From assembly GCA_029465975.1 (NCBI GenBank), contig CM055743.1, positions 20,027,220-20,091,219 of the forward strand: 64,000 bases of DNA, written 5' to 3'. How positions within the stretch are numbered: the first letter of the stretch is position 1; every line of letters starts with the position of its first letter. The notes beneath the pieces were generated by a model. That model searched no databases. It saw only the letters and a list, made by a program, of their open reading frames with translations, and was not told where the DNA came from. Shown piece after piece: positions 1 to 12,600 of this stretch. The position numbers and the translations under genes are program-made. This DNA is from Dallia pectoralis (lineage: Eukaryota; Chordata; Actinopteri; Esociformes; Umbridae).

Positions 1-42
1 TGGCCACATAAACACAGCAGAAAAAACATTTTGAAAACTCAC

Positions 43-655
43 CCGTATTGGAGTCATAGCTGCTGTTGCTATTAGCCCTCTGTCTGTCACAGGGACTGGG
101 CCCTGGCACCAAGTCCCTGGTTGCAGACTGGGCAGCAAGGAGAGCCAGAGGAGGCTCCTCAGGGTCCACACAGGGGGATGGCGGCTGGCTAATGTTGGGG
201 GAGGAGGCCGATGCCGACAGGGGGGGACTGGGGCTTCCGGCAGTGCCGCCGGCGGAGTTGCCGTCCAGACTCGGGGGCTTTGAACCTCCACTGCTTCCAC
301 AACCCTGCTGCTGGGCCTTCTCGTCCAGTCTTTTCAGCTTCTCAGCGCACGCTGCACGCCGTTCTTCCTCCATTCTTCGCTCCTCCTCTTCACGGCGCCG
401 ACGAGCTCGTTCAACTGCAGCCGAGATCTCAGAGGAGGACTGCTTTCTGCGCTGGCGCCACGTCTCGTCCTCATCTTCGCCGGGAGGCAAGTTCGGCAGG
501 CCGACAGACTGTGGGGGAGGGGTGGGGCCTCCCGGGGAGGGGGATGTAGACAGCGGCTGTAGCTGCTGGGAAGGGCCAGGTTTTCCAGGAGCCAGGGAGA
601 CAGGGCCCGTTCCAGTAACCACCACAGGGCCAGACTGATTTGGGGAGTTGCGGTC
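43..655 (-). CDS. prrc2a: prrc2a tenth coding exon (last in window)
   Basis: The acceptor is CTCTTCACTCAG and the donor TACGG|GTGAGT; phase 0 in, phase 1 out; 613 nt. The first third is Pro/Gly-rich. The middle carries EDEDETWRQRRKQSSSEIS followed by a highly charged predicted helix ending EEERRAACAEKLKRLDEK, the diagnostic coiled-coil block of PRRC2 proteins. The last third is Ser/Pro-rich with PDS-type low-complexity sequence. The correct frame has no early Met. Longer reading frames on the other strand and in other frames are shadows of this GC-rich exon. Confidence 0.94.
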
Positions 656-3600
656 CTGAGTGAAGAGAGTTCGGTATAAGGGCACAAAAAACAAACCCAG
701 CAGCAATAAAAATGTAAAAAGTTACAAAAATTGAATAAAAATACATGTGATCAAAAAACACAATGTAAAATTGCTATATGGACATTAACATGCATTAGAT
801 AGTTACCATTTTGCCTCTGTACTCCAGCAAATGTGACACATTGTAACAATGTCTAGTGCAAACTGTTATCCATAAAGAATGTAGTCTAAAAATTACAGTC
901 CATGTTATACAGTCCCTATCATTGTAGGTTTAGTATATGGAGAACAAGAATAGAAGAAATTTACTAAAATGAATGTACATGTCTAGTACTTGATTTAATG
1001 CTTTAATTTAATCTAAAGTATGCAACTCTGACATCACCAGACACTGTGCATTAAAAATGCTGACTACAACACATTTTTGTTTCGGAGGAATTTAGTCTCC
1101 TCCAAAATAAAATCCCATCTAATTATATTGATTTGGTCTGGTAAAACATTCTACTTCTGCACATTAATTGGTATATTTTTTTCTGGCTATTCTTTTTTGA
1201 TGCCAACTATTTGATTTGTGATTTTCACTACTCCGTTAGTGGCCGACATCCACACCTAGTTGTGTTGTTTCCCCTCTGTACTCAAGCCCTTTACATCTAC
1301 AATGACATTTAAGAGCTTTTATCTTCTTGAATGTTGCTTATTGTTCTGCTGGTTAGTTCAGCACTGGCAGATTACCTGCTAGACCTAGAATGAATGCTCA
1401 CTATAATTAAGATAACAACAGAGTACTCTCCGACAGAACCGGAGTACTCTCCGACAGAACCGGAGTACTCTCCGACAGAACCGGAGTACTCTCTGACAGA
1501 TTATTCTTCATTATAGTGAGTACAGAGGGAACACATCAAAACTGGTGTCACTGTCCAAATGCTCTAGTTGCACTCTGCCGAATGCACTCTAGTTACTTAT
1601 AGATAGATATTATAGACGGTTTACAGTCGTCTGCCAAAATTAAGGAAACAATTGCATGTTGCTTTCACACAGGCATTGTTCCCAAGTTAATAAAGTTATT
1701 CAAATCTCATTCTTGTTATCTTGTTAGGGTCACGTAGAAAAACCTGTCAATAATTTGGAGATCAGTTACCATAAATTACTTAATCATCAAGGGAGCTACC
1801 AGCATCAACTTCCCTATTTCAACCCAAAATTGATTTTTAGAAATAAATGGTCTGGAGAGTCGCGCAATACAGATCTACATAAACACAATCAAAACCTCAA
1901 GTCTGAATTTTGTGGAAATTTTTGATTAAGGATAATCTAACACATAATATCTGGCATGAGCTAAAACGAAAAGAAAAAAAACTTTTATTTTTCTGTGACT
2001 TTGAAAATGTATATATCAGACTCTGAATCTCTGGTGGACCTGAAAACACTTCAGATGTGTACACCTAGGTCTCAGCATTATGCCAGGCTTTGATTCAAGT
2101 CTCGAGTCCTCTCGTTTATTCACTGAGATACACCCATTTTAGTGAGAGCATGTCTCTAAAAGAAAAGTGAGTGAACTAACCCCTCCCAAATGGACAATAT
2201 ACACTGCAGGCGCCTGAGATCCCACCATCTTGGAGATTAGCCGTCAGCTCTTACCCGGAAGCTTCCGTTTTCAGTAAAAAAAATGTCTTGAATGTTGAAA
2301 AAGTATATTTTCAACCGAATATGGATTATTATGGATTACTATGGGTCATAAATGACGCTAATAATATCCCTGGGACTATAGGAAAAGAAAAACGATCGAC
2401 TTTGGCTGATGTAGAATAGAATATACTTTATTGTCCCCTAGGGGAAATTTGTCATGGACTCAGTGTGCAGAGAGCATAGTGCATAGTAATAGCAGCCCCT
2501 ACAGACAATAAATACCCATAAAATACAAACAACGGCTAAAGACGTACCTATAAGCTACATAAACACTCATGACACATCCAATAACGGTTTAAACAAACAA
2601 AAAAATAAACAAATAACTAAATAAAATTAAAACAATAAACAAGAAGCAGAACACCAAGTTATTGCACACATCCCAGGCCTCAGCGCACAGGTCTATCTAC
2701 AGTTTTTATTTATAATTTTGATAGAGGTGGGTACGAAAGAGTATTTAAAACGGTTTAATTTAGTTTTGGGGATTCTGTACCTCCTGCCAGAAGGCAGGAG
2801 CTCATATTCCGTTTTAAGGATGTGGGACGGGTCCAACAGTAGTCTACACCTGCCTGAGTACAGACTGCTCATAGATGGACTGAAGGGAAAGCTTTTCAGT
2901 CCTCCCCATCACCTTCATAGCAGTCTGTACCAGTCGCTGTAACTTTGATTTGGACTGTATGGAGAGATTGCCGAACCACGCTGTCATCCCATACCTGATG
3001 ACACTCTCCATCACTGCCTGATAAAATAAATACATAATATTCTGGTTGACACCAAACAACCTCAGTCTGCGTAAAAAATACAGTCTTTGCTGTAGCCGAG
3101 AACATACGTACTCAACATGATCACTCCAGCTTAAGAGGTTATCCAGGTGGATACCCAGATACCTATAGGAAGTGACCTGTTTGATCTCCTCCCTGTGAAT
3201 GGACAATGGGGTATGATCCCCCACCGACCGAGGGTCAAATAACATCTCCTCAGTTTTTTTAATGTTAATGGTGAGATAGTTCTTGTCACACCAGTGAACA
3301 AATTTATTAACCTCCGTGAAGTACAGTGACGGGTCTGAGTTCTGGTAAGTACAATATTATCGTTATGGTAAAAAAAAATCGCAACGATTAGGGCTGTTCA
3401 ATTAATCAATTTCAATTCGATTTCGCATCCTAAAAATTACGCAAACAGTACAATCGAGAATCAATTATTTTTCACATTACGTTTTGCAAGTAAACTGTTA
3501 TTTTGCCCCGAAGTCAAATGACGCAAACGCGCAATTTAGCTTGTTCGAGAAGGCTAAACTCACTCAGCCAACACTGCCAGCAAGGTGTCTGGTGGTGTCA

Positions 3601-6600
3601 TTTAAAAAACTCAATGCGAGTGAAGATAGCAGAGGGAGAAACGCATCATTTGGTGAACAAAAAGGGCAGAGTAAATTTCGTTGTATGGCAAATGCTCAGA
3701 TTTGAGCAATCCGACGTGGAGCAGAAACAAGTAATATGCAAGATTTGCTTCACGATGGTGTCTGCACCAGTAGGTAATACCACAAATCTTTTCAACCACC
3801 TAAAAATTAACCACAAAGTCCCCTATGACAAACTAAAAGTAAAAAATATAAATGAGAAGAGCAGGGCAACAACCCCAACCGCAACACAGTTGTCAATGAA
3901 AGACACATTTAATAGCGCGATTTAATCAGTCTACTTCGAAGAGGCATAACAAATTAACAGACTGCAACAGTTATTATTTAATACTATTTAAGTTAGAAAA
4001 TATTTTTTGTATTATTTATAACTTCAGCCAAATCTAAAAAGTGTTTTTCAGTTCAAGGGGTTTGCACTGTTGTTTTGTTTCAATGTATTTTATTTAATAA
4101 ATGCAACATTGTTCCAAAATCAATGAGTGATCTTTTTAAATAATCATGATTTCAATAATCGTGATTATGATTTTTTCCATAATCGAGCAGCCCTAGCAAC
4201 GATGATGACGTCATCGTCGCCATTAGGAATCATTTCAAGTGCAAATAAAACAGTCTGTGTTTTAGCTATTTTAAAACGCAAAACGTTGTTAGAAAGGGGA
4301 CATTCTAACCCTAATGCACAATACAAGCATGTAGTATATTATAAAACGGCAAAAAATTTAGATTTTTGTGATCTTTGTGTAAAGGTTGTAATGGTTGTAT
4401 AGGGTACTGCAAGTATCCCTAGTGGTTGAAAAATTGTACTGCAAAATCCCGCAGACGGGATAGCTGTCTAGAACAGGTTCATATTTCTGTAGGCCTCCTA
4501 GAAGCCTCCTTAAACAGTTTTCTTCTCGTCTTTTCATCAATTTTGGAGGGACGTCCAGTTCTTGGGAATGTCTCTGTTGTGCCATATTTTCTCCACTTGA
4601 TGATGACTGTCTTCCCTGTGTTCCATAGTATATCTAACTAATGCTTTGGACATTATTTTGTACCCTACTCCTGACTGATCTCTTTTAACAATGAGATCCC
4701 TCTGATGCTTTGGAAGCTCTCTGTGGACCATGGCTTTTGCTCTGAGATGAAACTAAGAAAATGTCAGGAACATCCCACTGGCCAGTTGACCTTTATTCAT
4801 GATTAATCAGAGTAACTTTAAATGATGGCAGGTGCGTAATGACTAACAGGTTGTTGTAAGGTTTTTATTACCCCCCAAAGATTTGATGTTTGTTTTTTCC
4901 ATCTAATTGTTCACAATATTTGTCACATAGGTGAAAAAAATGTTTTTATATGACAACCTGTCATTTTAGGGGTAATTAGATTTTATATCCACTGTATGCA
5001 GACATATATTCATGGATAAATAGATCTTTACCGACCTTTTCTCTCTAGGTAGACAGATACCTGTCGGTAGTAAAAGTAGGGCCCCTGTGCCTGGTGGAGA
5101 GACCTGACCATGGGGAAGGCTGCTCCTGGAGGCCACCCAGTCCAGGTCTACACCCCTGTATCTTACCGGCAGCCCCACGGGTTACAGGCAGCCCCACGGG
5201 TTACAGGCAGCCCCACGGGTTACAGGCAGCCCCACGGGTTACAGGCAGCCAGAAGCAACCTCTACGCTGTTTGCTAGCCCTGATTCAGAACACTTGACAA
5301 GCTATTGAACACTTAACGAGCCATTGAAGGGTTATACCTGATAGGTAGAGGGGGTTCCTTGTCCCCCCCAGCCGCTGGTGGCCCCGTCCTCACCCCATCC
5401 TGGCTTGCCGGGGGGGAGCAGGGAGCTGTCGTGGTCGGCACTAACAGGAGGCGTGCGGCGAGTGTCCCTGTCCCCGATGCTATCAGAGGCTCTGGAGCGC
5501 AGAACCATCTGAGTGGGTCCTTGCTGAGCCCTCTGTATTTCCCTGGAGAAACAAACACGACACGTGTCACCCAAAAAGCAGTCCGCTTACAACATCAACC
5601 CAAAAATGTATTACCCAGTTATTTTAGTTTAATAAACAAAAAGAAACAGACAGTTGCCTTCAGAGTACAGAGTAGAATTGAACAAACAGATTTTTCTACC
5701 GACAGCCCACAGCCCAACTGTAGAATGAGCATTAATTCAGGGTATTAATTACATCAATGTCGTTCCCACAATTTGTTTTATGGGATTCATTTACTCAATC
5801 TCAGGAATGTGTAACGCTTACATTGACCATCTAGCAATGGTGGCGCTGTTACTCCTACTTTCTTTTAGCGGCTGTAGACAGCCAACAGGCATTTTTTATT
5901 CTCAGGAACAGAGCTTGGCCATAACATTCAAGAGGGTATCTGGGCTACATAATAAAGAACAGCCTACCCCCTCGATTCAAATCGAGATGCATAATGAATT
6001 ACTTCAATTACCCAATGGCTTGTATTCACACAAAAATAATATATTTAACACAACATACCGTGGGACATTCTTGCCCTCGATTCTTTCAGGTCTCTCGCAC
6101 CTCTCCTCATCACCCTCTTCCTCACCTTCATCGTCGCTGAACTTCAACTTGGCCGAGTAGTCAATCTCCTCGTGTGCCCCTGTTTGAAAGACCAAAGGAT
6201 TCAGAGCGGAAGCACGACAGACACGTAAAAAGCCTTTACAAATATCGTATTTTCCGGACTATAAGTCGCTCCGGAATATAAGTCGCATCAGTCAAAATAT
6301 GCGTCATGACGAGGGAAAAACATATATAAGTCGCTCCAGACTATAAGTCTCATCAGTCAAAATATGAGTCATGACGAGGGAAAAACATATATAAGTCGCA
6401 CCGGACTATAAGTCTCATCAGTCAAAATATGCGTCATGACGAGGGAAAACATATATAAGTCGCACCGGACTATAAGTCTCATCAGTCTAAATATGCGTCA
6501 TGACGAGGGAAAACATATATAAGTCGCTCCGGACTATAAGTCTCATCAGTCAAAATATGCGTCATGACGAGGGAAAAACATATAAGTCGCACCGGACTAT

Positions 6601-9600
6601 AAGTCGCATCAGTCTAAATATGCGTCATGACGAGGGAAAAACATATATAAGTCGCACCGGACTATAAGTCTCATCAGTCAAAATATGCGTCATGACGAGG
6701 GAAAACATATATAAGTCGCACCGGACTATAAGTCTCATCAGTCAAAATATGACATGACGAGGGAAAAACATATATAAGTCGCACCGGACTATAAGTCTCA
6801 TCAGTCAAAATATGAGTCATGACGAGGGAAAACATATATAAGTCGCTCCAGACTATAAGTCTCATCAGTCAAAATATGCGTCATGACGAGGGAAAACCAT
6901 ATATAAGTCGCACCGGACTATAAGTCGCATTAATTTAATGTATTTCACAAAATCCAAGACCAAAAAAAGACATTTATTCTAGAACATTTAATCACAGAAC
7001 AACAGGCTGAATGGGTGTCCGATATGTTAACGTAACACAACACATAAAAACGTTTTTAAACTATATAGAACATTCGGCTGAATAGGTTAAATTAACAGAA
7101 CAAGCCAGCGAGTCCAACAAGCGAGTTCCCCGGTAAGCAAGTTCAACAGCTCCCGATGTCATTCAACATCACTAAATCCATCGAATGATTCATCCTCTGT
7201 GTCAACTATGAACAAGACCGCCTGGGCGTGGAGACGTAACTTCACCGTTGACAAGCCTCTCCCGGCAGCACGTTGTTCAAGCACCCAACTCGTTCCTCCA
7301 GCGCTGGACATCTGTCTTTCAGCCCGCGATTAGATTTCTTTGTTTTCTTCATTGCGGTTAAAGTTACCTCTGCTTTTCGCCAGTCCCTCACAAGTTTCTC
7401 ACTCACTCCAAACTTTCTTTCTGCTGCTCGATTGCCGTTTTCGGCTGCATACTTTATTACTGTAGCTGACGCGGAAGTTTGTTGATGCGTCTCCATGGCG
7501 ACAGAGTGAATGTGCGCAACTGTATTATCACTGAGTTACTTCACCATATGCAGTTATTAAATTCTCTACATTATTATAACTATTATAAGTGAAACACTGT
7601 GATAATGTTTTATTTTATTTACAGAGAAATAACTTTAATTTGGTTCGATACAGTTACACGCTGCGCGAGAAGTAGAGTCACCGGCGTAGGTCAGAGTTGA
7701 GAGAGAGTTGAGAGAGGAGCGAACAAAAAGAGAGTTGTAAAGTGATGAACGTTTGAGAGATTGTTTTATATTTTCTACCGCTGGTTGCACTTGGCAAACC
7801 GTTTTCACGGTGCAATTGTGCGGAGTTTTTTATGGTGTTTTTCTACAGAACGCTGGAAATAATAAACGCGCAAGTTTGCATCCGTTTCGAGACGCAGAGT
7901 ATTTTGTATAACCAGGGTGGTTACAATTACCTGTAGTTTGTAATCCGCAGAATATGATTATCTTTTTGGGGGGATTTTCAGTTGTATTTAAGTTAATGTT
8001 AATATATAAGTCGCACCTGACTATAAGTCGCAGGTATAATAAGCATATACCGGGCAAATGAGAATATCTATTAGCTGTGGTATATTAGGCATATACCGGG
8101 CAAATGAGAATATCTATTAGCTGTGGTATATTAGGCATATACCAGGCAAATGAGAACATCTATTAGATGTGGTATATTAGGCATATACCAGGCATATGAG
8201 AATATCTATTAGATGTGGTATATTAGGAATATACCAGGCATATGAGAATATCTATTAGATGTGGTATATTAGGCATATACCAGGCATATGAGAATATCTA
8301 TTAGATGTGGTATATTAGGCATATACCAGGCATATGAGAATATCTATTAGATGTGGTATATTAGGCATATACCGGGCATATGAGAATATCTATTAGATGT
8401 GGTATATTAGGCATATACCGGGCAAATGAGAATATCTATTAGCTGTGGTATATTAGGCATATACCGGGCAAATGAGAATATCTATTAGCTGTGGTATATT
8501 AGGCATACCGGGCATATGAGAATATCTATTAGATGTGGTATATTAGGCATATACCGGGCAAATGAGAATATCTATTAGATGTGGTATATTAGGCATATAC
8601 CAGGCATATGAGAACATCTATTAGATGTGGTATATTAGGCATATACCAGGCAAATGAGAATATCTATTAGATGTGGTATATTAGGCATATACCAGGCATA
8701 TGAGAATATCTATTAGATGTGGTATATTAGGCATATACCAGGCATATGAGAATATCTATTAGATGTGGTATATTAGGCATATACCGGGCATATGAGAATA
8801 TCTATTAGATGTGGTATATTAGGCATATACCGGGCAAATGAGAATATCTATTAGCTGTGGTATATTAGGCATATACCGGGCAAATGAGAATATCTATTAG
8901 CTGTGGTATATTAGGCATATACCGGGCATATGAGAATATCTATTAGATGTGGTATATTAGGCATATACCAGGCAAATGAGAACATCTATTAGATGTGGTA
9001 TATTAGGCATATACCAGGCATATGAGAACATCTATTAGATGTGGTATATTAGGCATATACCAGGCATATGAGAATATCTATTAGCTGTGGTATATTAGGC
9101 ATATACCAGGCATATGAGAATATCTATTAGCTGTGGTATATTAGGCATATACCAGGCATATGAGAATATCTATTAGATGTGGTATATTAGGCATATACCA
9201 GGCATATGAGAATATCTATTAGCTGTGGTATATTAGGCATATACCAGGCATATGAGAATATCTATTAGATGTGGTATATTAGGCATATACCAGGCATATG
9301 AGAATATCTATTAGATGTGGTATATTAGGCATATACCGGGCATATGAGAATATCTATTAGATGTGGTATATTAGGCATATACCGGGCAAATGAGAATATC
9401 TATTAGCTGTGGTATATTAGGCATATACCGGGCAAATGAGAATATCTATTAGCTGTGGTATATTAGGCATATACCGGGCATATGAGAATATCTATTAGAT
9501 GTGGTATATTAGGCATATACCAGGCAAATGAGAACATCTATTAGATGTGGTATATTAGGCATATACCAGGCATATGAGAACATCTATTAGATGTGGTATA

Positions 9601-12600
9601 TTAGGCATATACCAGGCAAATGAGAATATCTATTAGCTGTGGTATATTAGGCATATACCAGGCATATGAGAACATCTATTAGATGTGGTATATTAGGCAT
9701 ATACCAGGCATATGAGAATATCTATTAGCTGTGGTATATTAGGCATATACCAGGCATATGAGAATATCTATTAGCTGTGGTATATTAGGCATATACCAGG
9801 CATATGAGAATATCTATTAGATGTGGTATATTAGGCATATACCAGGCATATGAGAATATCTATTAGCTGTGGTATATTAGGCATATACCAGGCATATGAG
9901 AATATCTATTAGCTGTGGTATATTAGGCATATACCAGGCATATGAGAATATCTATTAGCTGTGGTATATTAGGCATATACCAGGCATATGAGAACATCTA
10001 TTAGATGTGGTATATTAGGCATATACCAGGCATATGAGAATATCTATTAGCTGTGGTATATTAGGCATATACCAGGCATATGAGAACATCTATTAGATGT
10101 TGTATATTAGGCATATACCAGGCATATGAGAACATCTATTAGCTGTGGTATATTAGGCATATACCAGGCATATGAGAACATCTATTAGCTGTGGTATATT
10201 AGGCATATACCAGGCAAATGAGAACATCTATTAGCTGTGGTATATTAGGCATATACCAGGCATATGAGAATATCTATTAGCTGTGGTATATTAGGCATAT
10301 ACCAGGCAAATGAGAACATCTATTAGCTGTGGTATATTAGGCATATACCAGGCATATGAGAATATCTATTAGCTGTGGTATATTAGGCATATACCAGGCA
10401 TATGAGAATATCTATTAGATGTGGTATATTAGGCATATACCAGGCACTTATGTCTGCTTGCTTTATTATAGGTTAATTCCTGACACCTGGTTCAGCTCAC
10501 CTGCCCAGCCTTCGTCACCATCCTGGTGGTCTAGCTCATCCAGCTCCTTCAGGTCATCCTGCTTCAGGATGGACGGCCGCTTCACCATCTCTCCTCCCCC
10601 GCCCCGGGGTCGCACGCGACTGTCTGGACCGCCTACTTGGCAAAACCGTGGTGGAGCCTCACCAGGGGGAGGGTACCTGTAGGGCCCCTGGGGGCCGTAA
10701 GGAGGCGGAAAGGGCAGATAGGGAGTGTACATCTGGGAGAGAAGAATATACATTAGTTAGAAACCTGTGAACTTTTGTTTGAAAACTGAGTTTTATTTAT
10801 CAGAACCGTCCTGTGCTCACTTGAAAATTCAAGTTCACGATTCAGTTAAAACGTTGTAACGCACTTATACCAATCACCTTACTATAACCCTAAACCATCT
10901 CTGAAATTTGTTTGTCAAAAAAGGACTAAAACAGACGATATAAATTGCAGGGGGTGATCAGTCTTCAGCAAACTATGAGCTGGTAAATATTCACCTAATA
11001 TATAAAAGTATACAAATATATCACCCTGAACATTTACTGACGTTAAATTAGAGAGATAGCTGCTACTTTTACAGCTAATCTGCATGAGTAAGGGTTAGGA
11101 AACATCCCTAGTAAGATGAAGATGATATACTAAACAAACAAATGAAAATGAAAGTACTGGCGCTACTTTAACAACCCCGAAGAATCAAACATATTTTTAG
11201 TTATCATCATAAGGACATACTAATTGAAAAAATAATTTTGATTTGATTAGCTACATAGCTCCAAATACCCTACCACAGAGAGGTTCTAGCATTTGGCCAA
11301 GTTCCTGATACTAGTTGAGATTGGACAACCACACCAAGCTCCTACACGGGGCTCCTACACGCAATGTTACAATTTGTTTTAACAGAAATCATGCCATGCC
11401 AAATCCCTAATAAAAACACAACTATTACACAGTATGCTCTAGCTCAACGCACAGCATAATACATGAAACACAAATAGAGATTACACTACAAGATAGAACA
11501 AAAACAACAAAATAACGTACAAATGAAGGCATGATCCCTCTGTACTGGGGGAACCCCGGGCCCACAGGAGGCTGGGGTTGGGGCAGACCAGGGCTCCCAG
11601 TGGGGGGGATCCTAGGTGGCACATGGGATGGGGGGTTCTGCTGCTGCTGGAGAGGGGGGCCTGCCAGGCAACTCCCCCCCTCCCCCTCCCCCTCCACTGC
11701 TCCGCCAGGGACACTCTCTGTAACCCCCTCTGCAGTGGGTGCCAGGGCACGACCCCCACCTTCCCGCCAGCTTGTCATGTCTAAGAAGATGGAGGGAGGT
11801 TATTAAACTTACAGAACCCCAGTGTCCGTATAAAAGAAAAACCACTAAACATACTTTCAATTACATTTTAATGCCTGGGTAAATAAATGTCTGCTGGCAT
11901 AACACTATAACAAAAGGTCATTCATACTTCCTAATGCACAAAATACAGGGTAACGACCACAACAAACAGCTAGCTAAACATAATCAGTTTTCAGTAAAAA
12001 AAATTAAAACCACTACTGCAGAAATGTAATTTATCTCCACTTCAAGTATACCAATGATATGGAAGACAATCTGCCAAAACCATGAGACAAAAGGGCAATA
12101 CGTAAAGCTGGTTGATATGGGCTGTTGATCCAAAGTGATAAACTGCTTCCCATAATGACAAATATAGCAATTCCATTTGTTGTGGGCACAGAATGGTGGC
12201 ATTGAAACCTAACATTGTCACCGTATTAATAGGAAACCATATATTAATCAAAACAAAGAACAGAATGTTAGCGCTGCCATTTTCATCTCATCTCATCTTC
12301 AACCGCTTATCCGGGGTCGGGTCGCAGGGGTAGCAGCTCTAGCAGGGGACCCCAAAATTCCCTTTTCCGGGCAACATTAGCCAGCTCTGACTGGGGAATC
12401 CCTAGGCGTTCCCAGGCCAGTGTGGAGATGTAATCTCTCCACCTAGTCCTGGGTCTTCCCCGAGGTCTCCTCCCAGCTGGACGTGCCTGGAACACCTCTC
12501 TAGCGAGGCTCCCAGGTGGCATTCGTACAAGATGCCCGAACCACCTCAAATGGCTCCTTTCTATGCAAAGGAGCAGCGGCTCTACTCCGAGTTCCTCTCG

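Noticed and set aside
66..687. Plus-strand 190- and 112-codon frames and the minus-strand 117-codon frame
   Set aside because: They are shadows of the GC-rich prrc2a exon 43-655; the correct phase, fixed by splice sites and by the conserved charged helix, is different.
6674..6865. 63-codon minus-strand frame
   Set aside because: Translation of the 63-bp transposon-end repeat; repeated SPVRLIYVF-type peptide with no independent support.
8031..10446. Possible CRISPR array because of regular repeats
   Set aside because: There are no unique spacers; the units are contiguous 46-bp copies. The same holds for the 70-bp and 65-bp arrays, and the genome is a vertebrate one.
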